From assembly GCA_032718565.1 (NCBI GenBank), contig JAVGVS010000791.1:36577-100576 (forward strand): a stretch of 64,000 nt of DNA. The letters are read 5' to 3'. The DNA is from Distichodus sexfasciatus. Lineage: Eukaryota; Chordata; Actinopteri; Characiformes; Distichodontidae. Position 1 is the first letter of the stretch, and each line of letters begins with the position of its first letter. The translations under genes were made by a program, and so were the position numbers. Under the pieces are notes generated by a model that was not told the origin of the DNA, searched no databases, and saw only the letters and a list, made by a program, of their open reading frames with translations. Positions 13,601-22,853 of this stretch are shown here, one piece after another.

Positions 13601-16452
13601 CCTCTTAGTGTAGCTGAAAACTCTGAACTACCAAAAGGTGCTATAAAAGTATGTGTCGTCTTACAACTACAACTGTTTAAAGCTCTGACCAAGGCTTTAT
13701 TAAAATCTGCAGATGTTAACATTTCTTGACTAACTGTTGCCAGCTTTCAGCACAGACCCAGGTGACCGCTTGTAAGAGCTTTTACTGCAAGCATCTCGAT
13801 ACATTAGTGACATAAGTGCGCTTTGTGTACCGTTCCTGAGTATCCTCAGATCAGATACACCTGTAAAAGCCTTGTTCAAAATACACAAATACTTACTAAA
13901 TGCACGTACTGCTGTTAAACACAACAACACATTAACAAGAGCGAGAATGAAAACCTAATAGTTCTCTGCCCCCGATGCCTGTAGAAGTCCAGGAAACTCC
14001 ACCAACATGAAAAGATAAGGAGAGGAATGCATGTATGAACTGGTTAAAGTTTATAAAAGCATTCCTCCCCTCAGGACAACGAAAAGTTTGTGGAAATGCT
14101 CCAAGTCGGGCAATAAACATTCTCCAAAAAAGGAGAGGAGAGACTTGGGATTGTTGTGCTGCAGCAACCTGAACTCTTTTTCTCTTTGCAGTCTGCAAAA
14201 CTTTCTCTGCACATGCACGCACACGCAGACCTCTTTTTTTTCCCCTTCCGCGAGCTGCCTCATGCTTGAGTGGTCGTGCTGTGTCAGGCGCCTGCAGGAC
14301 AGATACTGACCTCCTGATCTCCTGAAGCCAGCCTACTCTTGGTCTTCCGTCTGCGTCCATGCCGCAAACTCGGCATTCGAAAGACAAAAGGGAAACCGTC
14401 CCACCCCCGGTCTGTTCCGTTCTCCCTTTCTAACAGCTTCTCAGTTTCCTTTTTTCTCTCTCTCTCCTCCCCCTTGTTCATCCACTCCTAATCACACCCA
14501 CTCCCTTTCGTAGTTTGGCCTTCCACTTCTGCTCCTTTTGTCTCCTTTTCTTTTACAGCCGCCTCACTAGCCACCACTCGTAACCCTCTTTTTCTCCCTT
14601 CCTCCCCTTTCTCTTGCTCTCTTTTTCTCCACCCTCTTCCTGTCTCATGTGCTCCTCCCATTCACCCTCCCCCCACGTGTACCAAAACAATTTGAAAACA
14701 GAAGCACGTGTGTCGGGATCCCCTGCAACTTGTTACTAAGGGGAAAGAGCAGGATGTTCAGTCCCACAAAAAGAACAGCAGAATTTAACCCATCATGAGA
14801 GAGGAGGGAAATTTTTATTAGGCTACATTTTCAGTGTTATTTTATACAAACTGAGTAGCAGACGGAACCGACAGCTGCAAACTGTCTGCTGTGGCATTGC
14901 AAAAGCCGAGAAAGGAGGATTTCAAATAAAAAAATCATGACTAGACCCATGATAGAGCAGACCAAGCATTTTGAGGTTGAATTCTACATAAAAAACTCAC
15001 AAGTCAACCCACACCTACCCAAAAGGGAGCCAGCTGACAAATCTGTGATCTTCCATGACTGCCTTTTCATCTACTGGAGGAAAAACTGGTGGCTCCTGTT
15101 CCAATCCAAGTCCTATAGTATTCTGATTCTGTCCTAGCTGCAGCAGAAGTCTTTTATCGAGCACACTGTGGGGGGAAGGTGACTCATAGAAAAACCAAAC
15201 AACATGGTATGGTACACATTAAGCCTCTCTACAGCCGAAAAATGCAGACCCAGTGTCAGGTCCCCTCCCCCTGTTTATTCTGATCTAATCACCAAAGAAC
15301 GACCTGGACCGACACACTGGACCAAAGTGCTTGTGAGTACTGACCCGGATTCCAACCACAGGTCGGGGCAAACAAACAACTAACCTCCTGCCACCTTTCT
15401 CAAATTGCCAACTGGCCGGAACATCTCCATCTACGGCATTCCTTGTGAACACACAATGTGGAGGAACAAGGAGCAAAGGAGAGTTTGCCAAGGTCTGTTT
15501 TGCTGCTGTGTCCCGCCAAGACTCAATGTCAGAGAGGAGAGCTGCCATTAATAGCACAGGAGCATGTGGCATGCGGTAATAACGTGCCGGGAAATAGAGC
15601 ACAGAAGGTCATGTGACCAGGAGCCAGGCTAAGAGTGACCGTAACCTCAGGGGCATAATTCATGGTCATGATCCAGTGGCGCCCCCAGTTGGTGGCACTG
15701 GGGAAAAGCTCCAGAACAGCAAAAACTGCTCTACAAACAGCTCAAATGGTTGCCTGATGCCTATGTAACTCAATCTGATGACATATTTAACTGATTTGAA
15801 TGACATCAGAAAACTAAACTGCAGAAAAGTTCAACTGCAAAACAATCCTGAGGGTCTAGTGTTTCACCTTACGCAAATTTGGCAAAAATTCCTAGCCCAA
15901 ATTATCATGAGCAGTTTCAATGCACAATACATCTCTTTGAACAGATACTAAACGTAATTCAGCATATTTGAAAGTTGTGCAAATTTTTTTCCAAGAAGCG
16001 TTACATTTGAGTAAATTTAGTTATATCAAGCTGATGTCTCTTGTAGTTTAGTCATGCTTAGGCAAAATAAAAACTAGGTGAGATTTCAAGTTGTATCAAA
16101 CTGCACATAACGTACAGCACAAGTTGCAACCCACAATGAAATATGACACAACACACTGTAACAGATTTTACCTCAAACTTGCAGAAGGTGATGAGACTGA
16201 GGAAGTCGGGGTCTCCTGCGAGCTAGACGCCGCCGCTTCAGTCACTTCAGCGACATTCTCATTTTGGGATTTGGCCACCTTAGATGAAACTGAGGGTTCA
16301 TCATCAGATGAGTTGTCTTCGGACGCGCCCAAGATGAACTTGAGCCTCTCTCTGGCTTCTTGGCCCATGCCAAATCTGGGCTTGGAAGCTTCAGCAGTAA
16401 GAATATGTTGCTCTGAAAAATCTGACGAAGCGTCTGTAAAGCTGTGGTCCAT
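2149..16452 (-). CDS. acacb: acetyl-CoA carboxylase 2 (acetyl-CoA carboxylase beta), 5' half, spliced
   Basis: Biotin-dependent enzyme that makes malonyl-CoA from acetyl-CoA and bicarbonate; the beta form regulates fatty-acid oxidation at mitochondria. I trace 27 coding exons on the minus strand: 16452-16172, 11892-11760, 11663-11525, 11093-10984, 10863-10782, 10361-10263, 9883-9774, 9605-9495, 9178-8969, 8885-8715, 8604-8443, 8163-8000, 7613-7463, 7380-7277, 7149-7068, 6592-6447, 5949-5799, 5016-4882, 4692-4546, 4454-4266, 4080-3980, 3589-3501, 3221-3097, 3017-2904, 2702-2589, 2475-2386, 2267-2149. Every junction keeps phase and gives about 1209 residues without a stop. The beta assignment rests on paralogue-typical residues such as DVYDQGCVRDVDEG, LAQHARH and NNDIDTGWLD, where acaca differs. 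No carboxyltransferase exons occur in the window, so the gene continues past the left edge. Exon borders were read by eye. Confidence 0.95.
4882..7380 (-). CDS. acacb: acacb linker and biotin carboxyl carrier (BCCP) exons
   Basis: Exons 7380-7277, 7149-7068, 6592-6447, 5949-5799 and 5016-4882 encode the linker between the carboxylase and carrier domains, then the carrier itself. The biotin attachment motif E-V-M-K-M is split across an intron: glutamate ends exon 5949-5799 and V-M-K-M opens exon 5016-4882. The lysine (about residue 805 of this model) carries covalently bound biotin. Flanking features include SPSAGKLLQYLVEDGGHV before it and VQESGRVHFVKRPGAVLE after it; the latter is beta-type. 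Confidence 0.94.
5020..5606 (-). mobile_element. LINE 3' tail, minus orientation, plus poly-A tract
   Basis: In an acacb intron. The reverse complement of about 5025-5110 is almost the same as 22430-22505 (both have ggagccacgtcttctc, then gatgacaaagtttacttt). At 22 kb this tail follows a LINE reverse-transcriptase remnant. The middle of the interval is AT-rich and unassigned. A 17-base A run occupies 5590-5606. Confidence 0.55.
7463..11663 (-). CDS. acacb: acacb biotin carboxylase domain exons
   Basis: Twelve exons from 11663 down to 7463 encode the ATP-grasp biotin carboxylase that carboxylates biotin using ATP and bicarbonate. Visible landmarks are VLIANNGIAAVKCMRS at the N-terminal subdomain, the glycine-rich ATP loop SAGGGGKGIRKV (exon 9605-9495), the nucleotide-binding stretch EVQILADEYGNAISLFGRD, and the catalytic region FLELNPRLQVEHPCTE followed by ARITSENPDE and GFKPSSGTVQELNF. 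All catalytic motifs look intact. Introns are short (about 70 bp to 0.5 kb). The donor after the last exon (GTTCAG at 7462) is weak but the phase is right. Confidence 0.95.
11760..11892 (-). CDS. acacb: acacb exon carrying the AMPK phosphorylation site
   Basis: Encodes SSMSGPHLMKKGREQRKMD, then the start of the biotin carboxylase domain (DFTVASPAEFVKRFGG). The serine after methionine corresponds to the AMPK target known as Ser79/80 in ACC1 and about Ser222 in human ACC2; its phosphorylation inhibits the enzyme. The basic residue and the +4 leucine needed by AMPK are kept, while the usual +2 leucine is proline here. Both first exons splice into this one, so every predicted isoform keeps the regulatory serine. 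Confidence 0.9.
11893..14300. other. acacb intron between the alternative first exon and the AMPK-site exon
   Basis: No coding exon recognised. AT-rich sequence with short runs of A and small ORFs that lack family similarity. Confidence 0.5.
14311..14360 (-). CDS. acacb: alternative first coding exon of acacb
   Basis: An ATG at 14360 opens 16 codons (MDADGRPRVGWLQEI then R) and stops at a usable donor, AG|GTCAGT. The two leftover bases join the AMPK-site exon at 11892 to give R-S-S-M-S-G, in the same phase as the long exon. Mammalian ACC1 is known to have a promoter that makes a short N-terminus joined exactly at this point, and this exon would be the equivalent. The sequence just upstream (14390-14690) is pyrimidine-rich like a proximal promoter or 5' UTR. 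Phase and position support the exon; transcription is not shown. Confidence 0.5.
14361..16171. other. putative alternative acacb promoter and intron
   Basis: 14390-14690 is strongly pyrimidine-rich on the plus strand (purine-rich on the coding strand), directly upstream of the alternative first exon, and fits a proximal promoter or 5' UTR. No convincing TATA box. The rest (14.7-16.1 kb) shows nothing I can name. Confidence 0.35.
16172..16452 (-). CDS. acacb: acacb long-form N-terminal exon
   Basis: Encodes about 93 residues of low-complexity, Ser/Glu-rich N-terminus. The segment FILGASEDNSSDDE matches the family motif found upstream of the AMPK site in vertebrate ACC1 and ACC2. The exon ends in AG|GTAAAA at 16172 in phase 2, so it joins the AMPK-site exon at 11892 to give R-S-S-M-S. 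The start is uncertain. I choose the ATG at 16452 (MDHSF). The frame stays open upstream to about 16520 without another ATG, and an acceptor at about 16494 would make this a second exon instead. No mitochondrial-anchor hydrophobic segment like that of mammalian ACC2 is visible, so this promoter form may be cytosolic or the anchor may lie in an exon I did not find. Confidence 0.75.
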
Positions 16453-16579
16453 CGATGGACTTTTTTCTTCGTTGTTGGCAATAGAGAAATTTTCTTTCAC
16501 AAATATTAATATAAATAATTGAATTTACATACTTAAAAAGAGGCTTTCAAGCTGTACTGTAGCTGAAAAAGTCTCATGA

Positions 16580-17255
16580 TCAATCAAGCTTGAAGGCCTT
16601 TAGTAAGGTTCTGAATTCTTGAGGATCAGAAGTCTTCACAAATATCTGAAGGCAACCTACAAAAGAAAAAAAAGAACAGTGAGAAATGAAAATGTATAAA
16701 TTCTGGGAAATTTTAAACCATGTCCACACCACATCAGCGGAATGCAAATGAAAGAAATTAAATACTGAATGGCACATTCGCATCTGAATAACGTGGAGGA
16801 AAACTGTCTTTGCAAAATTCATAGAAAGATTAGATACAAAACTATTCTCTTTTCATATATTTTCTTACACACAGAGGCATCCAGACCACAAAAACAATAC
16901 AGGTGAAGTTAATGCGTTCGCTTACAGTAAGTACATATAGTACTGGCACAGGTAGTCTCACTATTCGAGACATATTTAACCTCCTTCAGTTTATATCCAG
17001 CCAAACTTTCCGCTGCATCTCCAACCCCAAGAAGGAAAAATAGCTCAGGATTATCATATTCACAGCAAGCTCAGGCAAATACAAAATAACCACGATTTTT
17101 AGAAATGTAGATATTTAGAACATAAATGTAACTGTGTGCAAAAAAAATCCCTAAAAAGAGACAAATCTGAGAGCAAACCTGGAAAATGGAGGGAAGTTTC
17201 AGGTCGTCCTTCGCATTCGGATGGAAGTGGAATGTGTACAAGTTGTGCAGCAGTC
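16580..17255 (-). CDS. 3' exons of an unrecognised gene
   Basis: Three exons fit together in phase: 17255-17179 (LLHNLYTFHFHPNAKDDLK then LPSIFQ), 17043-16926 (LFFLLGVGDAAESLAGYKL, then a Cys-containing stretch ending TCASTICTY) and 16656-16580 (CLQIFVKTSDPQEFRTLL, then KAFKLD and stop). Acceptors at 17255 and 16656 follow good pyrimidine tracts; the one at 17043 is weak. The C-terminal part is about 90 residues with no signal peptide or membrane segment visible. I do not recognise the family. The stop lies only about 130 bp before the acacb long first exon on the same strand, and I see no AATAAA between them. Upstream exons, if any, should lie in 17.3-18.4 kb or further right. Confidence 0.55.
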
Positions 17256-19321
17256 CTGCAAAGAAAGTAGCCAACTATTTATTCGTCACAACACACACAC
17301 ACTGTCAGGTTTGTATTTGGGAGCTTGTGCCATGTGGGTGAAGGGTCACTACGGTGGTGAATGGAAGCGGGAAGGAGCTTCCCTCGAATCCAAAGAAATG
17401 GAGTTGACTCCGGTTCTCCAATTCAGTTGCTGGGACTTGATTCCAAGAGTTGATTCCTAACTTGGAGTTTCTTATTTAAATTTAGGCAATGAATTGGACT
17501 TCCATTTTGTAGTGACAGGGACAGTCTCCCTTGAACAACCTGCTCAATTTATATCAATTCAAACTAATTGCAGTTTTAGGCTCTTCTTGGATAAAATGAC
17601 CTATTCCAAGAACACCCATTATCAAAATAGTTAAAATAGAATAGGATGTAGGTAGTTTATAATTAGTTATTTACTGTACTATATATTTATTTGACTTTAC
17701 CAAATTAGTAAAGAATAAGGAGTCTTCATCTTCGGTGAGCCATAAAGTCCATGTTGGAATTTGTGGAACTGAACGAAAAGGTTAAAATTACACGCTAGGG
17801 TTATTAGTCCATATTAGTTCGTGTGGGTCTCATGTCTGTCTCGGTTGGTTTGGTTAATTTAGTTGTTTAATTGCTAACCAGGAGTTTATTTCGTGACGTA
17901 ACTTGACACTAAACGACTCTGTGGGACGAGTCTTCGGTGTCGGTTCTTGACTAGAAAGAACCGAATGTTTATGAACTCGACTCCCTGTGGTTCTCACAAA
18001 CAAGCCGCTATATGTGGCAACGTAGTAAAGGTCAGCGATATTTCACGGTGACACTCGTTACAACAAGTCGACAACACGACGTAGAAAGCGGTTTTGTTTA
18101 CTTGGCAAAATAAAAAGTGTTTAAGAACAAAATGAAGTTTGCTGTAGTGAAACGCCGAACAACCACGTAACATAAAGAGTAGTGAGGCGTAATTAGTCTG
18201 ACAACCGTCGGTGAGGAAGTTAGCAGATTCAGTGGTGAGGGTGTCCGTCCCCATTACCGTCGAAGTCTCAAACTTTTGCGGTGTTGGAATGTCCTCGCGT
18301 TGGGCTTTTGTGAAAAACAATTAAATAAAAGTTACATTTGTTGACCAAATTGAATTCCTATCTGTTTCTGACTGACCTGAATCCCCTCACTCTAACTGAC
18401 CTCACAAACTAAAAGCTGGTTTTCAGCTTCAAACCTTCAGGCACACTGACGGGGCAGCGCGTGCAGCCGCGGGCGCGTCCTATTACACAGTCGCCTTACT
18501 CCCTCTATAGTGGACTATGTCACATAGAAGGGGTCCAAAATGGCTTTTTACGCTTAGTGCTTTACGTGTAAATTAGGTAATTTTTATTGCGAAATAACTA
18601 ATGATCTGACCTGTTTTCTCTTTAGAGAAAGCGGCAAAACCACTTTAAATACTTTATATAGCTATGGAACTCTATTTGGCATGTAGTATACTGTTAGGTA
18701 GTCGGGACTCAGTAGTATACTGTTAGGTAGTGCTCGTGTTTCCAGGATACTTTAATTTCCCCTCACATTCTGTTAGGAATAATTATTTTACAATTAAAGT
18801 TTACTAATATTAATGCAATAAAACATTTAAACCAGGCCAACACGATGTATTTGCCCTTTTGCACTATTAGGGAGTTAGAAGCCACTAGAGCACTGCCAGC
18901 GTAATAGAATAAACCCTTAGGCGTCAATGTCACGAGGAATAGCATATGTATAACTGCGTCCTACTTCTATTGGTGATCTGAGAGATACCTCTACAATTTG
19001 ATTGGAGTTTACATATGCCAACTTAAATTAATTGGACATTATACTGTGTCTACCCTGCCTATACTGTGTAATGGCTCAAATCTGATGAAAACAAATCCAT
19101 GAGGTCAAAAGAATTGCTTGTAGATCTTTGAAACAGGATTGTGACTTAGATATGGGGACAGATACCAGAACATTTCTGCAGCATTACATTTGTCAAAGGT
19201 CACAGTAGCCTCTCAAATCTTTAAATGGAAAAAAATGGATCACCAGCTAGATCTGGTGGCACATTCAAGATGAGTAAAAAGGTAATGAATATGCATAGGT
19301 GTAGTGGGATTGGCCAAACAG
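17256..19321. other. intergenic, boundary between acacb side and MHC block
   Basis: Contains GAGTC-rich stretches in opposite orientation (about 17380-17460 and 17910-18000) that look like remnants of an unnamed repeat. A 20-bp direct repeat containing AGTATACTGTTAGGTAG lies at about 18682-18732. No gene is supported. A 108-codon minus-strand open frame at about 18.0-18.3 kb has no recognisable domain. Confidence 0.35.
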
Positions 19322-19429
19322 TATAAAGCACAGTGCATGATCTCCCTGCTGGTATAATGATTAAGTACTGCTCTAATGCAAACATCTGAATTATATTGAT
19401 CTTCAATCATTTGTGGACACTGACATCAG
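19322..19429 (+). promoter_or_regulatory. TATA box and 5' UTR exon of GZ1
   Basis: TATAAA at 19322 lies just after TTGGCCAAAC. The sequence 19350-19429 ends in CATCAG|GTATTT, a plausible donor, and an acceptor with a long T tract (TTTTTTTCTTAAG) at 19778 opens the exon that holds the coding region. The same promoter-like block, 5' UTR and acceptor are conserved in front of GZ2, which supports a real transcription unit. Confidence 0.45.
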
Positions 19430-19885
19430 GTATTTGTAATTCAGGTTATCAATACTTTGAAGATCAAGAAAAACATAAGTGTAATTATTTCATTTACTTC
19501 AGTAAGACTTGAAATGTCTTTATTCAAATATACTGTATATATACTGTATATCTTTAAGAACAAATTAAATGTTAAATGTACACATCATCATATTTGCAAA
19601 TCAATTTTATAGGCCTACTTGTGAATAAGTTTTGGGTTTTATGATGTAAATATCATGTGTTTTTTGCTGATCACATGCATCAGATATGCTGTAATTCCTG
19701 TTCTACCTGTAATTCAGCTACCAATAACTGGGCGTTGTATGGGTAATTAGTCACTGCATTCATCCTTTTTTTCTTAAGGACCCAGCTTACTTTGGCAGAT
19801 GTTGGGCAGTTTTTTTCATGACATCAGCAACGAGAAGCACAAAGTTGAGCTGGACAACAATTTCTTCCTGTTTTGATGTATTTGT

Positions 19886-21004
19886 ATGAATTTTAATGAC
19901 TCTGAGCTTCAGACTTCATTGAGAAGACAAGCAAAATCTCAGAGACATTCTGGGAAAGCAGACAAAGGCACAGTCATGACATTTCATCTAAATAAACACA
20001 GATGTGTAATCACAAGTGTGGTGGGATTTGCAGTTGGAGCCGCCACAGGTGGAATCTCAGGTGGGCTTATAGGTGTAACGGGAGGGAGACTGGTGAGTGC
20101 AGCACTAGATACACTGTCGGATTTTCTTGCCAGGCAGAATCATGCAGATTTCTTAGACTCGGAACTTCATTTTGACATAAAGCTTGGAATGCTGCTAGGA
20201 GGATTTTCAGGTTTTACGCTTGGTTTATTACCAGGTGTTATACTGGAAAGTAAGAAAGGATCAGCACTGGGTGTCTCTGTTGGTTGCATAGTTGGCGTCG
20301 TTACAGGGGCAGTCTATTATGGAGGGAGACGTACCATTATTTTTAATATCGCTAATGAAAATGTTGAGATAGATCGAGCGGTGGGGGCTACGCTTGGTGC
20401 ACTTGAGGGCAGAAGGTTTGGTGGTTTATGTGGGTCTGTACTTGGATTGAGTTTTGGTAGTATAATAGGCACAGGGATAATCTGTAATGTTGGCATAACA
20501 GCAGGTATCCCTGCTTATTTGAGAGGCACTATTACTGGAACGGCAGTTGGTAGTGCAGTTGGGGCTACACTGGGTGAGTTATTTGGTTCTGCCTTGGGTG
20601 GAGCAGTTGCAGCTGAGCAAGGAGTATTTGCTGCTAAGGCATGGGGCATGTTTGCTGGATTTCCAGCAGCAATGATTGGTTGTTGTGCAGCTATGTATGC
20701 AAGCACAGTAGCTGGTGTTTTTGGTACATTCGCAACAGAAGATACTTCTCTACTTTGGCTGGAAGCGGGTCTGGCCTGTCTTTTTTTTGGTGGATATGTT
20801 GGAGCCTCTATTGGCGGGGTGGACAGTGCTAGTCCGGGTGGTTTGGTAGGCCTAGTTGGAGGAGCTTCACTGAGTTCTGTAGTTTTGGCTGCTTGTGTGA
20901 AAGTGGGAATACCAGTTAGAGTGATGCATGCTGCAGTGGGTGGGGCAGTAGGTGGAACATTAGGGGCTTTGTTTGAGCTAGGTAAGAAAAAGACCAGTCA
21001 GTAA
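19886..21004 (+). CDS. glycine-rich multi-membrane-segment protein, copy 1 (GZ1)
   Basis: Uninterrupted coding sequence of 372 codons. The ATG at 19976 (residue 31, MTFHLNKHR) is the start conserved in copy 2, so the real protein may be 342 residues. After a short polar N-terminus it is built of many small-residue membrane segments with repeated GxxxG and AxxxG spacing, for example GAATGGISGGLIGVTGGRL, GTAVGSAVGATLGELFGSAL and AAVGGAVGGTLGALFELG. It ends in a basic tail (GKKKTSQ). No signal peptide, enzyme motif or named domain is seen. Such glycine zippers pack membrane helices closely and suggest an oligomeric membrane protein or pore, which is inference only. A polyadenylation signal AATAAA is at 21649. 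Interferon-induced ISG12/IFI6-type proteins are also small, glycine-rich and hydrophobic, but I see no matching motif. Confidence 0.75.
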   Translation: MNFNDSELQTSLRRQAKSQRHSGKADKGTVMTFHLNKHRCVITSVVGFAVGAATGGISGGLIGVTGGRLVSAALDTLSDFLARQNHADFLDSELHFDIKLGMLLGGFSGFTLGLLPGVILESKKGSALGVSVGCIVGVVTGAVYYGGRRTIIFNIANENVEIDRAVGATLGALEGRRFGGLCGSVLGLSFGSIIGTGIICNVGITAGIPAYLRGTITGTAVGSAVGATLGELFGSALGGAVAAEQGVFAAKAWGMFAGFPAAMIGCCAAMYASTVAGVFGTFATEDTSLLWLEAGLACLFFGGYVGASIGGVDSASPGGLVGLVGGASLSSVVLAACVKVGIPVRVMHAAVGGAVGGTLGALFELGKKKTSQ

Positions 21005-22118
21005 TTACGTATATATGAAATGGAATATGCAAACTTAGTACAAACAAGTATAGTGCTTACAGTCAGATAGATTGAATTTTGCATATATGTTTGTGTAAAC
21101 ACAGTATCAATATTAAGACTTTTTCTTTCAAAAATTACTGCTTTATTCAGGGCGGTATTTTCATTTTGGATGCCTGACTGTTCAGTCAAAATATTCTAGA
21201 GGTTTTTTGCTGGACTTAAGGGATAATTCATCTCGGATGTTAAGAAATGATTTCTAGTATTGTAAATGTAAATGATGACTAAAACTCTGAGAAATACTTT
21301 TAATACAAACTTATCCAGCTAAGCAAAAAGACTTTTTACCCAGGTAAAACATTCGTCCTTGTAGTTGAACTGATCAAATAGCATGTATATAGTGGGGTAT
21401 GTTATCATGCAGCGCTAGAGAAAAAGTGCTGGGTAAATCAAGAATTATAAATCTATTGAGTATTGTTTACAATATATGCTTCATAATATACATTTGGAAT
21501 ACAGGAAAAACTGTGCCTGCCAAACTAAGGCTATGGAATGAACATGACATTGTGTATTCTTCCTTCCATTACTTTCTTAAATTGATTCATACCTTATGAT
21601 TAAAAGTAATACTCAGTACATTACAATTAGATTTGAACCGTAAAGGGAATAAAATCTTACTGTACAAGGTCATCTAAGCACCAGAAGTCTGTTACAGTTC
21701 CTGCTCTTTCCTGTTCTGGCAGTATTCACAAAATAAGAAGTATAGACATGTTCATGTGTTACCTTGTTTTGAGTTTATCTTTGCTGCGGGTAAAGATTTG
21801 TGAATCTTTGCTAATCTGGAGGAGACCCAACTACAATCCACTGGATTGGATTTCATGTATAGAAATGGACTCAAGCAAAACAATCAAAAAGACAAGTGGA
21901 CATTTTGGAAAAATAAAAAACGGCACATCTCAAATACTCAACAAAACTGTTTAAAGAAAGTCAGGGTTTTTAACAGATGGCTTGTGGGACTCTTTCTTTG
22001 AGCCATTACATGTGGAGTCTCACTGTTGTTGTGTTGGGTGATAAGATGCATTGTTGAAAAAAGTCCTTTGCGTTCCCTGTTTGTGGGTTTATTATGTATA
22101 TATTATATTTGGATGTTA

Positions 22119-22512
22119 GGAATGTTTGGAAGTCTACATCTCTGAGGACCTGACCTGGGCTGAACATATCAATGTTCAAGTGAAGAGGCCAAAGCAACAT
22201 CTGTACCACCTCAGAAAGCTGCGGAGGTTTTTTATTCTGGCGCTGTGGCAAGCATGATCACACAGAACATCTTGTCCTGGTACGGGACCAGCTGTGTTCA
22301 GGACCAGAAAGCCCTCCAGAGAGTGATCCGAGCAGAGGAGCGCTACTGCATATCAGCTCTCCCCGCCCTACAGGACATTTATGCCATGATGTAGGACCAT
22401 GGCAATTAGGATTATATTGCACTGTAAAACCTGGAGCCACGTCTTCTCTTCTCTCTGTATATCTGTACAGTATATAGCAGAGATGACAAAGTTTACTTTG
22501 ACTTTGACTTTT
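22119..22512 (+). mobile_element. LINE fragment (Rex1/L2-like), reverse-transcriptase end and 3' tail
   Basis: Plus-strand translation gives EDLTWAEHI, then LYHLRKLRRF, typical of the C-terminal part of teleost non-LTR reverse transcriptases. It is followed by a well-known fish LINE stretch (cagaaagccctccagagagt) and a tail of GACAAAGTTTACTTTGAC. The insertion interrupts DNA that is continuous in the GZ2 copy (compare 22080-22118 with 36893-36931), so it arrived after the duplication. Frameshifted and inactive. Confidence 0.7.
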
Positions 22513-22650
22513 GTCTGAGGGCCATCTCTTCAGCCTCTGTAAGGGGTGCTGGTGGTGTAAAGAAATTATACCTACCTGCTACCTTAATTGCTGCCAATTA
22601 CACCAAATTTCTGTTGGGTTGCCCTTGTATAAAAATGAAACAGCGAGCAC

Positions 22651-22685
<35 letters not shown>

Positions 22686-22696
22686 GGGAGAGAGAG
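22651..22696. repeat. AG dinucleotide microsatellite
   Basis: AG repeated about 20 times with a few GGAG interruptions. Confidence 0.95.
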
Positions 22697-22853
22697 TGAC
22701 AGAGAGAACGTAAACTATAAAAGTGGTACGAAAACACTTCTTAAATAAAGAATGAAGCCAATCGTTCTCATCAGTACTAACACATTCACTTGGTCATCAT
22801 TTTTCTGTCACGCTCCTCATTTTTCTGACGTTCTGTAGCGTTCCATATATATA

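Noticed and set aside
17370..18000. Possible transposon with GAGTCGA-type ends
   Set aside because: The two GAGTC-rich blocks do not align well enough by eye as inverted ends and no target duplication was found.
17994..18320. 108-codon minus-strand frame that could be the first exon of the gene at 16.6-17.3 kb
   Set aside because: No donor of matching phase (none ending phase 1) and no domain; kept only as a possibility.
19886..21004. GZ1/GZ2 as bacterial contamination, suggested by lack of introns in the coding region and glycine zippers
   Set aside because: Two diverged copies share fish-like flanks, splice acceptors and polyadenylation signals inside a continuous teleost locus.
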